The notes: a model not told the origin generated them from the letters alone. 31,672 bases of DNA from JAAYUD01 sp041907665 (GCA_041907665.1 JAYRGW010000041.1:1-31672), one strand, 5' to 3'; positions 7,232-16,716 are shown, numbered from the stretch's first letter. Program-made: numbers and translations.

Positions 7232-8833
7232 ATGAAAAAGATATTAATCACAGCAATTGTTTGTTCAGGATTGATGATATTCTCTTCCTGCAACAATTTT
7301 TTAGATGAAAACCCGAAATCTTCTTTAACGCTACAAGATTACTATAAGACCGCAGCGCAGGCCACCGCCAATGTCAACTATTTATATCGTAACGGTGCAC
7401 CTACTGAATATTCGGATGCCGGAAGTGCTTATGTAGGACCTTTTGCAACTCTACCCGGGATGTTGTCTGGATATTTCAGCAATGACTATGAGGGACAGGA
7501 GTTGGCGTGCAAATATTCTCGATTGTTGACTCGTCAGGCAAATACAATGACCATTTCGGAAAAAGTAGATGGTGTATGGGATAATTGTTATAATGCGATC
7601 AATGTCGCCAATGGTGCTATTCAGAATATTCCAAATATCTCGATGGATGCAATCGTTAAAGCGACTTTAATCGCAGAAGCTAAATTCTTCCGTGCTTTTA
7701 ATTATTTCTATTTGGTGAAAGTCTTTGGACCTATTCCTTTGACTCAAACTCCATATATTTCGGCAAATCAAGATATGCAATTGTCACGTTCGGCTGTCGC
7801 TGATGTTTATTCTTTGATTGAAACGGATTTGAAAACAGCCGTTGATGTCTTGCCCGCAAAATCTTTTGCAAGTAACAGCCATCGAATTACAAAGTATGCA
7901 GCTGCAATGTTATTGACATCAGTTTATATGCAAGAAGGAAAATATTCTGATGCTACGACTTATGCAAAGATTGTGGTTGGATCGGGTGTTCATGGTTTGA
8001 CGCAAAATACGAATATGACAGACCAAAGTGCATATAATAAATTGCGTTCGACAGATGACTTGGATGAAGTTATTTATGCTCAAGAATTTGATAATTCAAT
8101 TAATAGTGGCGGATGGTGGGCTACTTATGCTTTTGATGCTTCTGCTACTTCTATTTTTGGAACTTATTCTATTTTTCAGAGAGTGTATGGCCCTTCAAAT
8201 CGTTATTTGAATGTTTATACTAGCGATGATTTGCGTATTCAGAATGAGCAATTCTTCCATTGGACCTATACAAATCCAAATACGGGAAAAATGTGGGCAG
8301 CTCCTAAAAATCAGGATGGAACTTATCAATATGCCGGTTGCTGGTATTATTATGATGCCGATGCTTTATTGTCTACAGGAAAAGCCTCGAAAGATTGGAA
8401 CTTCTTCCGGTATGCAGAAGCTTTGCTTGATGCAGCCGAGTGTATCGCTCAAACTTCTGGCGTTACAGCAGAAGCAGCAGGATATCTCGCTCAGGTTCAG
8501 GCACGTGCCAATACTGAAGGTAAGTCTGTGGCTGATATAACGACAGAGTTACAATCTCTTCAGAAAGAAGATTTTATAGAAGCCTGCTGGACAGAACGCC
8601 TTCGTGAGTTTCCATTAGAATTTAAAATGTGGGATGATTGTCTGCGTACAGGCAAATTCCCTGTAATTTCTGAAACTATAAAAGGATCTGTAACTTATGT
8701 GGATCTTGTAGGGGCCACTAATGCCGCAGGTGCAACGATCAAATCTTCTGATTTGTTATGGCCTGTTTCTTTGAATGAAATGCAGCGAAACAAAAAATTA
8801 ACACAAAATGATGGTTATGCATCAAAAGAATAG
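7232..8833 (+). CDS. SusD/RagB-family outer-membrane glycan-binding lipoprotein (PUL1)
   Basis: This 533-residue lipoprotein forms the surface lid of the SusC transporter and binds the glycan. The N-terminus carries a lipoprotein signal peptide with the modified cysteine at residue 20 (IFSSC, followed by NNFLDENPKSS). The body shows the SusD pattern: an alpha-helical TPR-like region (ATLIAEAKFFRAFNYFYLVKVFGPIPL) and a C-terminal region with RYAEALLDAAECIAQ and a final LWPVSLNEMQRNKKLTQNDGY motif, as in most family members. Length is typical. It lies 24 bp after susC and is probably co-transcribed. A hairpin follows its stop codon, so the downstream GH92 gene may be expressed at a different level. 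Confidence 0.96.
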   Translation: MKKILITAIVCSGLMIFSSCNNFLDENPKSSLTLQDYYKTAAQATANVNYLYRNGAPTEYSDAGSAYVGPFATLPGMLSGYFSNDYEGQELACKYSRLLTRQANTMTISEKVDGVWDNCYNAINVANGAIQNIPNISMDAIVKATLIAEAKFFRAFNYFYLVKVFGPIPLTQTPYISANQDMQLSRSAVADVYSLIETDLKTAVDVLPAKSFASNSHRITKYAAAMLLTSVYMQEGKYSDATTYAKIVVGSGVHGLTQNTNMTDQSAYNKLRSTDDLDEVIYAQEFDNSINSGGWWATYAFDASATSIFGTYSIFQRVYGPSNRYLNVYTSDDLRIQNEQFFHWTYTNPNTGKMWAAPKNQDGTYQYAGCWYYYDADALLSTGKASKDWNFFRYAEALLDAAECIAQTSGVTAEAAGYLAQVQARANTEGKSVADITTELQSLQKEDFIEACWTERLREFPLEFKMWDDCLRTGKFPVISETIKGSVTYVDLVGATNAAGATIKSSDLLWPVSLNEMQRNKKLTQNDGYASKE

Positions 8834-8854
8834 TGATTTTTCATATTAAAGTGC

Positions 8855-8892
8855 TATATTTGAGGGGAGAATGTTATCATTCTCCCTATTTT
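8855..8892 (+). terminator. Hairpin between susD and the GH92 gene, with an overlapping -7-like element
   Basis: GGGAGAATG (8865-8873) pairs perfectly with CATTCTCCC (8878-8886) around a TTAT loop, and TATTTT follows. This looks like an intrinsic terminator or attenuator that would lower GH92 expression relative to susCD. Just before it, TATATTTG (8855-8862) matches the -7 promoter consensus, so a separate GH92 transcript starting near 8869 is also possible. No clear -33 is seen. Confidence 0.6.
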
Positions 8893-8916
8893 AACAACAT
8901 AAAAATTTTGAATATC

Positions 8917-11178
8917 ATGAGGAAAGTCATTGGGCTAAGCATTAGTTTGCTTTTATTATTTGTTATGTGCCCCTTTATTGAAGGGCAGAATAAGTTACAA
9001 AAGAATTATGTAGATTTTGTAAATCCCTATATTGGATCTGGTGGACATGGTCACGTTTTTGTAGGCGCAAGTGTTCCTTTTGGTGCAGTGCAGGTGGGCC
9101 CCGAGAATATTTTCAAAGGTTGGGATTGGTGCTCTGGATACCATTATTCCGATAGTATTGTCATTGGTTTCAGCCAAACGCATTTGAGTGGTACTGGCTG
9201 TGCTGATTTGGGTGATGTCCTGCTAATGCCTTATGTTGGAGAAATTCGTACTTCTCGTGGTGAACAAGATAATATTCAAGGAAGTGCGTCTTCTTATTAT
9301 AAGCATTCAAACGAGAAAGTTGCTCCGGGATATTATTCTTTATTAATGGACAATGGGGTTAAAGTTGAATTGACTTCTACAGAGCGTACCGCTCTTCATC
9401 ATTATATTTATCCTGCGTCTGGAGAACGTCGTCTGCTTATCAATTTGAAAGAAGGCATAGATAATAGAACTGATGAAACATATCTAAAGAAAATTGATGA
9501 TTATACGGTAGAAGGTTATAGATATGTAAGAGGATGGAGCCCGCATCGTCGTGTCTTTTTCTATTTAAAGACAAATAAGCCAATTCAAAATCTGGGCGTT
9601 TTCAATGATGATACACCCGCTGGTAACGATGAGTTGAAAGGAGCTTCAGTAAAAGGGGTTATTACTTTCAATAATAAAGTTAAAGATGTATTAGTGAAGG
9701 TATCTATTTCTTCTGTAAGTTGTAGTAATGCCGAAATGAATATGAAAGGTGAACTTTCTGGATGGGACTTTCAGGCTGTTTGCAAACAAGCTACTCAGAA
9801 ATGGAATAAACAGTTGTCTTGTATTGATATAGATACTAAAGATTTAAAAGCTAAAACTATATTTTATACCGCATTGTATCATGCCTTCATTGCTCCGAAT
9901 CTGTATTGTGATGTTAATGGAGATTTTCGAGGTCATGATGATAAAATATATACCAATAACTCTTGGAAGAACTATTCTACTTTTTCATTGTGGGATACAT
10001 ACCGTGCTTTAAATCCTCTTTTCACTATTATTCAACGTAATAGAGTTCCTGATCTTGTTAATTCGTTTTTAAGTATCTACGATCAACAAGGAAAATTACC
10101 TATATGGCCTTTAGTAGGAGGAGAAACGGAATGTATGCCGGGGTATAGCGCAGTGCCAATTATAGCTGATGCTTATCTAAAAGGCATTAAAGGTTTCGAT
10201 GCCAATCGGGCGTTGAAGGATATGATTTCGTCTGCTACAAATCCAAAACAAAAAGGAGTTTCGCTCTTGATGGAAAAAGGGTACATTCCGTGTGATAAAA
10301 TGCACGAAGCCACTTCTATTGCTTTGGAATATGCTGCCGATGATTGGGGCATAGCTTTGATGGCTAAAAAGATGAAAGAGAATGATAACTATCAGACTTT
10401 TTTGAACCGTGGTAAATGCTATAGCCAATATTTTGATAAAAGTATCAATTTTATTCGCCCAAAGATGAACGATGGTAGTTGGTTTGCTCCTTATAATCCT
10501 TTCTATGCTACTCATACCGTAATAGGCGATTTTACTGAGGGTACAGGATGGCAATATACTTTCTTTGTTCCACAACATCCGGAAGGATTGATCGCATTAA
10601 TGGGTGGCGACAAACCTTTTATTTCCAAACTCGATTCTTTGTTTATAGTAAATGGAGATATGGGAGAAGGTGCTCCTACAGATATTGCAGGTCTTATTGG
10701 ACAGTATGCACATGGTAATGAGCCTTGCCATCATGTAGCATATCTATATGCTTATGCCGGAGCGCAGTGGAAGACAGCAAGGGAAGTACGCGATGTTCAA
10801 AGAATGTTTTATACCGATCAGGTTGACGGCCTTAGTGGCAATGAAGACTGCGGGCAGATGTCCGCTTGGCATATTATTTCAGCTTTAGGGTTTTATCAAG
10901 TTAATCCTTCTAACGGAATATATGTCTTTGGAAGTCCTTTATTTCATAAAGCCTCTATTAATTTGCCTAACGGAAAAGCATTTAATGTTGTAGCTCAAAA
11001 TAATAGTGCAAAGAATATTTATATTCAGTCTGCTACGCTTAATGGTAAACCTTATAAGAAATCATATATATCGTATAGTGAGATTATGTCTGGCGGTACA
11101 TTAACGTTTGTCATGGGAGATACTCCAAATAAGAATTTTGGTTCTTCTTCAGTAGACCGTCCTAAGAGTGCAGAATAA
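8917..11178 (+). CDS. GH92 family alpha-mannosidase, secreted (PUL1)
   Basis: GH92 enzymes are calcium-dependent exo-alpha-mannosidases that invert configuration; most cut alpha-1,2 or alpha-1,3 linkages in N-glycans or yeast mannan. The frame is open from a GTG at 8833, but ATG 8917 is chosen because it starts a clear signal peptide (MRKVIGLSISLLLLFVMC, cleaved near EGQ). The mature protein begins with VDFVNPYIGSGGHGHVFVGA and VPFGAVQVGP, the family's N-terminal signature. Further motifs are FSLWDTYRALNPLF, GGETECMPGYSAVP, EGTGWQYTFFVPQ (E541, aligned with the catalytic acid), GNEPCHHVAYLY (600-611) and GNEDCGQMSAW (641-651, catalytic base region; many relatives have DD where this has E643-D644). 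At 753 residues the length is normal. Linkage specificity cannot be read from sequence. Confidence 0.95.
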   Translation: MRKVIGLSISLLLLFVMCPFIEGQNKLQKNYVDFVNPYIGSGGHGHVFVGASVPFGAVQVGPENIFKGWDWCSGYHYSDSIVIGFSQTHLSGTGCADLGDVLLMPYVGEIRTSRGEQDNIQGSASSYYKHSNEKVAPGYYSLLMDNGVKVELTSTERTALHHYIYPASGERRLLINLKEGIDNRTDETYLKKIDDYTVEGYRYVRGWSPHRRVFFYLKTNKPIQNLGVFNDDTPAGNDELKGASVKGVITFNNKVKDVLVKVSISSVSCSNAEMNMKGELSGWDFQAVCKQATQKWNKQLSCIDIDTKDLKAKTIFYTALYHAFIAPNLYCDVNGDFRGHDDKIYTNNSWKNYSTFSLWDTYRALNPLFTIIQRNRVPDLVNSFLSIYDQQGKLPIWPLVGGETECMPGYSAVPIIADAYLKGIKGFDANRALKDMISSATNPKQKGVSLLMEKGYIPCDKMHEATSIALEYAADDWGIALMAKKMKENDNYQTFLNRGKCYSQYFDKSINFIRPKMNDGSWFAPYNPFYATHTVIGDFTEGTGWQYTFFVPQHPEGLIALMGGDKPFISKLDSLFIVNGDMGEGAPTDIAGLIGQYAHGNEPCHHVAYLYAYAGAQWKTAREVRDVQRMFYTDQVDGLSGNEDCGQMSAWHIISALGFYQVNPSNGIYVFGSPLFHKASINLPNGKAFNVVAQNNSAKNIYIQSATLNGKPYKKSYISYSEIMSGGTLTFVMGDTPNKNFGSSSVDRPKSAE

Positions 11179-11224
11179 ATATTTCAGTTATTACTGTTCA
11201 AAACATTGAAAAGTATAAATACTC

Positions 11225-11263
11225 TTCCGAATCACCAATAAAATGGTGGTTCGGAATGATTTT
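11225..11263 (+). terminator. Terminator closing PUL1
   Basis: TTCCGAATCACCA (11225-11237) pairs with TGGTGGTTCGGAA (11244-11256), 13 bp with one G-U pair and an ATAAAA loop, followed by TGATTTT. It lies 46 bp after the GH92 stop codon and faces the end of the minus-strand operon, so it could serve both directions. Confidence 0.75.
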
Positions 11264-11413
11264 AAAAAGTAAGCCTTTTAACCGAAAATAAGTTTTAATT
11301 CGAATTTAATATTTGGAAATTTCTCATTGACTTTTAAAATATATTCCCAATTATCGGACACCAATAATTATTAATAGTTACCAGCAAAAACAGAAGATAG
11401 AATGTGCTTGGAA

Positions 11414-12433
11414 TTAATTTCGATGATTCTTTTCATTCAGCGCATTGAAAAGTTTGCGAGGCATTAGGATAGGATAAGCAAACCAATACTTGTACATCAT
11501 ACAAACAATGTAATAGATAATGAATGCCGAGATAAATCCCGAGATAGCATCAATCAAGTAGTGGGCTTGTATGAAGACGGTTGCTCCACAAAGCAATAAG
11601 TAAAAAGGCGTGAGACAAGCAAATAATTTTTTACTACCATGCCAGGCGAATATCATGAGGATAGTAGAAATACCCACGTGGCTACTAGGAAAAGCTGCGG
11701 TAGGACGTTCGCCGATTGACTGAGAACTCTCCACAAGATCGTAAAAAATGCCATGTTGGTAATCTGCTCCAGGCAACAATTCTTGGTGGTAGTTGAAGTA
11801 ATCGCCAATATGAGGGAATATTCCTTTGGCTACATTATCCAAGCCAATAGCAGGGTAGTAGAATTGTGGTCCGGCTACAGGAACAAAGATGTAAATGAGG
11901 TAGTATATAAAGAAAGATGTGACGATAACGAAAGAATATTTCTCGAATAAATCGTATTTTTTGATGAAATAATATAGAGCTACAGTAAGAATCATGGGAT
12001 AGTAAGCAAAATATCCCATATTGAAAGCTTCACTAACCCAATTGGATGAAAGCCAATGGCAGAACCAGAGTGCCGGTTGTCCACCAAACAATCGCTGGTC
12101 GATGCCAGCAAAGACATAATCTAAGTTAGGCAAGAAGCGGTTGAATTCAAAAGTATCCGGATACCAATAAGAGAGCAAGCTCATTTGAAATGCGATACGG
12201 ATAAAAGCCATGTATCGGTAAGGAAACCTCTTAAATAAGTAAATCATGAATAGTGTCAACCCAAGGATAGCTGCTCGTTGGTAAAGCATTGCCATGGGGT
12301 GATTCATTCGGGGAAAAAGATATAATATAAGAATAGAGGTAAGCAAATTGTATATTAATGCTACCTTCTCAACTGCAAACAAACCATTTTGTTTTTCTCC
12401 TACGCGATCAAATAAATCAACTTTTACAACCAT
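11414..12433 (-). CDS. PAP2-superfamily membrane enzyme, AUR1/inositolphosphotransferase-like
   Basis: This 339-residue integral membrane protein has about eight to ten hydrophobic segments. PAP2 phosphatase/transferase motifs are visible: ERP (242-244), FPSSH (248-252) and HYLID (291-295) with the catalytic His and Asp. The SR of the classical third motif is absent (FIQAH instead), which is the pattern of the PAP2_3 branch containing fungal inositol-phosphorylceramide synthase AUR1. It may therefore act on a lipid phosphate or transfer a phospho-headgroup, possibly in sphingolipid or phospholipid synthesis. Its start overlaps the end of the upstream SDR gene by 10 bp, so translation is probably coupled. 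The family is clear; the reaction is an inference. Confidence 0.8.
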   Translation of the reverse strand: MVVKVDLFDRVGEKQNGLFAVEKVALIYNLLTSILILYLFPRMNHPMAMLYQRAAILGLTLFMIYLFKRFPYRYMAFIRIAFQMSLLSYWYPDTFEFNRFLPNLDYVFAGIDQRLFGGQPALWFCHWLSSNWVSEAFNMGYFAYYPMILTVALYYFIKKYDLFEKYSFVIVTSFFIYYLIYIFVPVAGPQFYYPAIGLDNVAKGIFPHIGDYFNYHQELLPGADYQHGIFYDLVESSQSIGERPTAAFPSSHVGISTILMIFAWHGSKKLFACLTPFYLLLCGATVFIQAHYLIDAISGFISAFIIYYIVCMMYKYWFAYPILMPRKLFNALNEKNHRN

Positions 12434-13431
12434 CCTTCTTTCTTATACCATGCGATAGTTTCGTTAACACCACGTTTCAAATTGTACTCAGGTTCAAAAC
12501 CTAATTCTTCTTGCGTAGGCGCCATGTCGCATCGCCAATTCCGTTGTTTCATTATTTTATACTTGTCAGAGTTCAACGTTGAGCTCTTTTGCGACATAGT
12601 CGCGATCATTTCAGCCAACAAAGATACAACTTTTAAAATAATTAAAGGGCATTTTATGTGGAGAACAAACTTGCATCCCATTTCTTTTTGTATTAAATCA
12701 GAAAAAGAACGGCTGGAATACACTCCTCCATCAGTAACAAAGTAGGCTCTGCGAATTACTTCTTTCTTGATACACAGGAAAATAACGTTTACGACATCTT
12801 TGACATAAACAAAAGTCAGGTCTTGATGTTTGTATCCTACGGCAAAATCAATATGTTGTTTGATACTTTTAGCCATTAAGAAATAATCTTTCTCGCGAGG
12901 TCCATAAACTCCTGTTGGGCGTATAAAGATATACGGAAAATCGCTGATATTTTGCAAATATCGTTCTGATTTTCTTTTACTAAGGCCGTAGGCAGTATTG
13001 GGCATCATTGAGTCATTTTCTTTGATAGGTTCATAATTTTGTTCATGAATTGCCCCAAAGATGCTTAAGGTACTTATATATATAAATTGTTTGGGCACCA
13101 TGTCAAGCATACGAAGAGTATCTGCGAGGAGCTTGGTCTGTCCAAAGTTTATTTTATCAAAATCTCTTTTATTTGCACATTTTGTTACACCCGAGCAATG
13201 TATTATGACATCAAATTTGCCATATTGCTCTTTATGAGCAGCAAGCATTGCTGTTAGTTTTGTTGGGTTCGAAAAGTCACTTGTGAAGAATTTGATGCGT
13301 GGATCTTTTAAATAGTGCTTACTGCTTGTGGCTCTCATTCCAGCCCACACATCAAAACCTTTATTTAATGCTTCCTCTACAATAAAACTTCCGATGAAAC
13401 CGCTTGCTCCTGTTACTAAAATAGATGCCAT
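12424..13431 (-). CDS. Extended SDR, NAD(P)-dependent epimerase/dehydratase/reductase family
   Basis: This 335-residue cytoplasmic oxidoreductase has a Rossmann nucleotide-binding motif at its start (TGASGFIG, 7-14), the active-site serine region YISTLSIFG (118-126) and the YxxxK catalytic pair (Y148, K152 in TAYGLSKRKSERYL). A PTGVYGPRE motif follows, typical of extended SDRs. Substrate is unknown: nucleotide-sugar enzymes, 3-beta-hydroxysteroid-like reductases and bacterial sphingolipid 3-keto reductases all share this fold. It is middle gene of a three-gene operon, 3 bp after the CDF transporter and overlapping the PAP2-like gene by 10 bp. Pairing with an AUR1-like enzyme makes a lipid substrate attractive, but this is inference. 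Confidence 0.85.
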   Translation of the reverse strand: MASILVTGASGFIGSFIVEEALNKGFDVWAGMRATSSKHYLKDPRIKFFTSDFSNPTKLTAMLAAHKEQYGKFDVIIHCSGVTKCANKRDFDKINFGQTKLLADTLRMLDMVPKQFIYISTLSIFGAIHEQNYEPIKENDSMMPNTAYGLSKRKSERYLQNISDFPYIFIRPTGVYGPREKDYFLMAKSIKQHIDFAVGYKHQDLTFVYVKDVVNVIFLCIKKEVIRRAYFVTDGGVYSSRSFSDLIQKEMGCKFVLHIKCPLIILKVVSLLAEMIATMSQKSSTLNSDKYKIMKQRNWRCDMAPTQEELGFEPEYNLKRGVNETIAWYKKEGWL

Positions 13432-13434
13432 TTT

Positions 13435-14349
13435 TTATCCTTTATTATTTTCATCTTTCGGCTCAACATGGATGCTGACGAATGTATTCTTGCCGAACAT
13501 TGCTTTAAGTTTATTTTCTATATTTGTTGCTGCACCATGTGCTTTATTCAAACTGATATCACCATCCATTAATACATGCAGGTCTATTGCATAGTTGTTT
13601 CCTATCTGTCTGGTCCGCAAATCATGTGGCTCAGTCACACCGGGAAAAGATAGAGTTGCATCAACTATTTTTTTTTCGATGTCTTCTGGCAATGATTTTT
13701 CTAAGAGTTGTCCCATGCATGGCTTTAGTAGAGAAAAAGCGGCTTTAATAATGAAAATGCTAACCAATACGGCAGCAACTGGATCGAGTACTCGCCAATG
13801 TTCTCCTAATAAAATTGCTCCACCGATCCCTACGGCTGTACCTACAGAAGAAAAAGCATCGCTACGGTGATGCCAAGCATTGGCTACTGTTGCTTGAGAA
13901 TTATATTTCTTACCCGATTTCAGTGTATATTGATATAGTATTTCTTTGGATATGATTGAGACTATTGCTGCAATAAATGCAAGTAGACCGGGTTGATTCA
14001 GTACTTTGCCTGTAATGGCATCATATATTTTATCACAGCCGTCATATAAAATTCCGAATCCTACAAATAACAATAACACGCCAATTATTGCTGTAGCGAG
14101 TGTTTCAAATTTACCATGACCGAAATCGTGTCCTTTGTCTATAGGCTTATTGGCTATATGAACAAATATCAGGATAATAATATCAACTACAAAATCCGAT
14201 AGCGAATGTACAGCTTCGGCTAACATTGCAGCGCTATGTCCTGCTATTCCTGCAAAAAATTTGAAAACCAATAATAGAAAATCAACAGCGCTTCCTGTTA
14301 TTGTTGTCAGATATATTTTCCTTTCTTGGATCGTTTTTTGGGTTTGCAT
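13435..14349 (-). CDS. Cation diffusion facilitator (CDF) metal efflux transporter
   Basis: This 304-residue protein exports divalent metal ions (Zn, Fe or Cd type) in exchange for protons. Six transmembrane helices are followed by a cytoplasmic C-terminal domain from about residue 210. Metal-site motifs are present: H48 and D52 in AEAVHSLSDFVVD on helix 2, and H160 and D164 in AWHHRSDAFSSVG on helix 5. HxxxD on both helices is usual for zinc-preferring members; FieF-type iron/zinc exporters have DxxxD on helix 2. The cytoplasmic tail has the ferredoxin-like pattern (TLSFPGVTEPHDLRTRQIG, then IDLHVLMDGD). It is first gene of the minus-strand operon, 3 bp before the SDR gene, and is divergent from RNase R. 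Confidence 0.93.
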   Translation of the reverse strand: MQTQKTIQERKIYLTTITGSAVDFLLLVFKFFAGIAGHSAAMLAEAVHSLSDFVVDIIILIFVHIANKPIDKGHDFGHGKFETLATAIIGVLLLFVGFGILYDGCDKIYDAITGKVLNQPGLLAFIAAIVSIISKEILYQYTLKSGKKYNSQATVANAWHHRSDAFSSVGTAVGIGGAILLGEHWRVLDPVAAVLVSIFIIKAAFSLLKPCMGQLLEKSLPEDIEKKIVDATLSFPGVTEPHDLRTRQIGNNYAIDLHVLMDGDISLNKAHGAATNIENKLKAMFGKNTFVSIHVEPKDENNKG

Positions 14350-14373
14350 TGTTATTTATATAAAAAGCAAAGG

Positions 14374-14381
14374 CAAATATA
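14374..14381 (-). promoter_or_regulatory. Candidate -7 element for the CDF-SDR-PAP2 operon
   Basis: The minus strand reads TATATTTG, a full TAnnTTTG match. Transcription would start near 14367, 18 bp before the CDF start codon. No clear -33 is present. Confidence 0.45.
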
Positions 14382-14384
14382 CAC

Positions 14385-14422
14385 TTTAATCTTGAATTAT
14401 TGAGATTAAATTGCTTTCTTTG
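14385..14422 (+). promoter_or_regulatory. Candidate RNase R promoter with an inverted repeat
   Basis: TTTCTTTG (14415-14422) matches seven of eight positions of the -7 consensus, with CTTG (14391-14394) 20 bases upstream as -33. An 8-bp inverted repeat, TTTAATCT (14385-14392) and AGATTAAA (14403-14410), spans the space between the divergent promoters and could be an operator. Confidence 0.35.
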
Positions 14423-14451
14423 TAATAAAACTCATTATAATCCTAAATGTT

Positions 14452-16716
14452 ATGGCAAAGAATAATGACAAAAAAGCAGGCAAGCGGATGACTAAGCAGG
14501 ATATGACTAATGTCTTATTCGATTTTTTTCATGCGAATCCAGGTAAAAGCTTCACGTTGAAATACTTATTTTCAGAATTGCACTTCAATACTCACCCGAT
14601 GAAAATGTTGTGTATGGATATTCTCTCTGAACTTATAGCTGATGATTATATTTCTCAAATAGATAAATATGTGTACCGTCTTAACGATCACGGTATAGAA
14701 ATGGTTGGAATATTTCAACGGAAAAGCAATGGCAAAAATATGTTTATTCCTGATGGAGGAGGAGATCCTATTTTTGTGGCCGAAAGAAATTCGGCTCATG
14801 CGATGAATAATGATCGGGTAAGAATAACATTTTTTGCCAAACGCAAAAATCATATTGCAGAAGGTGAAGTAGTTGAAATATTGGAGCGTGCCCAAAACAC
14901 TTTTGTAGGAACGCTTGAGGTGACAAAATCGTATGCATTTTTGTTGACTGAAAATAGAACACTTGCAAACGATATATTTATTCCCAAAGACAAATTGAAA
15001 GGTGGAAAAAATGGTGATAAGGCTGTTGTAAGAATAGTAGAGTGGCCAGATAAATCAAAGAATCCGATAGGTATGGTGGTTGATATCCTTGGACAAGCAG
15101 GAGAAAATAATACCGAAATGCATGCTATTCTTGCCGAGTATGGTTTGCCTTATGTTTATCCGGCTGCAGTGGAGAAAGCTGCTGAGCAAATTCCTGCGGA
15201 AATTCCTGCAGATGAGATTGCCCGTAGAGAGGATTTCAGGGATGTAACAACTTTTACGATAGACCCCAAAGATGCTAAAGATTTTGATGATGCGCTTTCT
15301 GTTAGAAAGATTAAGGATGGACTTTGGGAGATTGGGGTACATATTGCGGATGTAACTTATTATGTAAAAGAGGGAAGCATAATTGATAAGGAAGCTGTAA
15401 AACGTGCCACTTCTATTTATCTGGTAGACCGCACAATACCGATGTTGCCTGAAAGATTATGTAATTTTATCTGTTCGTTGCGCCCTAATGAAGAAAAATT
15501 GACTTTCTCGGTTATTTTTGAGATTACCAGTAAGGGAGAGATAAAGAAATGGCATATTGCTCATACTGTTATTAAGAGCGACCGTCGATTCACTTACGAA
15601 GAAGTACAAGATATAATAGAAAAGGGAGAAGGCGATTATAAAGAAGAGATCTTTGCTGCCGACAGTATAGCTAAAGTCCTTCGTAAAAAGCGTTTTGAGC
15701 ATGGGGCAATTTCGTTTGAAAGATGGGAAATGAAATTTGATATTGATGAAACAGGTAAACCTGTGGGCATATATATTAAGGAATCGAAAGATGCCAATAA
15801 GCTGGTAGAAGAATTTATGTTGCTTGCCAATCGATATGTCGCAGAGAGTGTAGGAAAGGTCCCTCACAATAAAAAGCCAAAGGTTCTTCCCTATCGTATT
15901 CATGATACTCCTGATCCAATAAAGCTTGAAAATTTATCACAATTTATTTCTCGTTTCGGCTATAAGGTTAAGACTGTTGGGTCTAAACAAGATATTGCTA
16001 AATCGATTAATGGGTTACTGGATGATGTCCATGGAAAGAAAGAAGAGAATTTGATAGAAACTATTTCTGTCAGAGCAATGCAGAAAGCTCGTTACTCTGT
16101 CCATAATATAGGACATTATGGTTTGGCTTTTGACTATTATACTCATTTTACATCTCCTATACGTCGTTATCCGGATCAAATGGTCCACAGATTGCTGACT
16201 AAATATATGGCGGGAGGGAGAACTGTTTCAGAACAGAAATATGAAGATTTATGTGAGCATAGTTCGGATATGGAACAAGTTGCAGCCAATGCCGAACGGG
16301 CTTCTGTGAAATACAAGGAAGTTGAGTATATGAGCGAAAGAATCGGCAATACTTATGATGGAGTTATATCTGGAGTGACCGAATGGGGCATTTATGTTGA
16401 AATCAATGAAAATAAATGTGAGGGAATGATTCCTATTCGTGATTTAGATGACGATTATTATGAATTTGATGAGAAAAATTATTGTATTCGTGGACGTCGT
16501 CGTCATCGTGTCTATAGCTTGGGAGACCCTATTACAATTAAAGTTGCACGTGCCAATTTAGAAAAGAAACAGCTTGATTTTGCATTGGTGAAGAGTGAAA
16601 AGAATTCCCTTCCGTCTCAAGGTGATGCTGACGATAAGAATTGGAAAGACAATAATAAATCTGGTCACAAAAAGAGAGCTCAGAAACACAATAAGAGTAG
16701 GAAGAATAATCGATGA
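14452..16716 (+). CDS. rnr: Ribonuclease R (RNase II/R family 3'-5' exoribonuclease)
   Basis: RNase R degrades structured RNA processively from the 3' end and takes part in RNA quality control. The 754-residue protein shows the full layout: an N-terminal winged-helix domain (about 14-80), cold-shock domains (about 85-225), the RNB catalytic domain (about 256-590) and an S1 RNA-binding domain (about 630-712), then a lysine-rich tail (HKKRAQKHNKSRKNNR). The four metal-binding aspartates are present in IDPKDAKDFDDA (D271, D277, D279, D280), aligning with D272/278/280/281 of the E. coli enzyme. Its stop codon overlaps the next gene's start (ATGA at 16713-16716), so the two are translationally coupled. 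Confidence 0.97.
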   Translation: MAKNNDKKAGKRMTKQDMTNVLFDFFHANPGKSFTLKYLFSELHFNTHPMKMLCMDILSELIADDYISQIDKYVYRLNDHGIEMVGIFQRKSNGKNMFIPDGGGDPIFVAERNSAHAMNNDRVRITFFAKRKNHIAEGEVVEILERAQNTFVGTLEVTKSYAFLLTENRTLANDIFIPKDKLKGGKNGDKAVVRIVEWPDKSKNPIGMVVDILGQAGENNTEMHAILAEYGLPYVYPAAVEKAAEQIPAEIPADEIARREDFRDVTTFTIDPKDAKDFDDALSVRKIKDGLWEIGVHIADVTYYVKEGSIIDKEAVKRATSIYLVDRTIPMLPERLCNFICSLRPNEEKLTFSVIFEITSKGEIKKWHIAHTVIKSDRRFTYEEVQDIIEKGEGDYKEEIFAADSIAKVLRKKRFEHGAISFERWEMKFDIDETGKPVGIYIKESKDANKLVEEFMLLANRYVAESVGKVPHNKKPKVLPYRIHDTPDPIKLENLSQFISRFGYKVKTVGSKQDIAKSINGLLDDVHGKKEENLIETISVRAMQKARYSVHNIGHYGLAFDYYTHFTSPIRRYPDQMVHRLLTKYMAGGRTVSEQKYEDLCEHSSDMEQVAANAERASVKYKEVEYMSERIGNTYDGVISGVTEWGIYVEINENKCEGMIPIRDLDDDYYEFDEKNYCIRGRRRHRVYSLGDPITIKVARANLEKKQLDFALVKSEKNSLPSQGDADDKNWKDNNKSGHKKRAQKHNKSRKNNR

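Noticed and set aside
8833..8916. N-terminal extension of the GH92 protein from a GTG start
   Set aside because: It would put 28 non-signal residues, encoded through a terminator-like hairpin, before an obvious signal peptide starting at ATG 8917.
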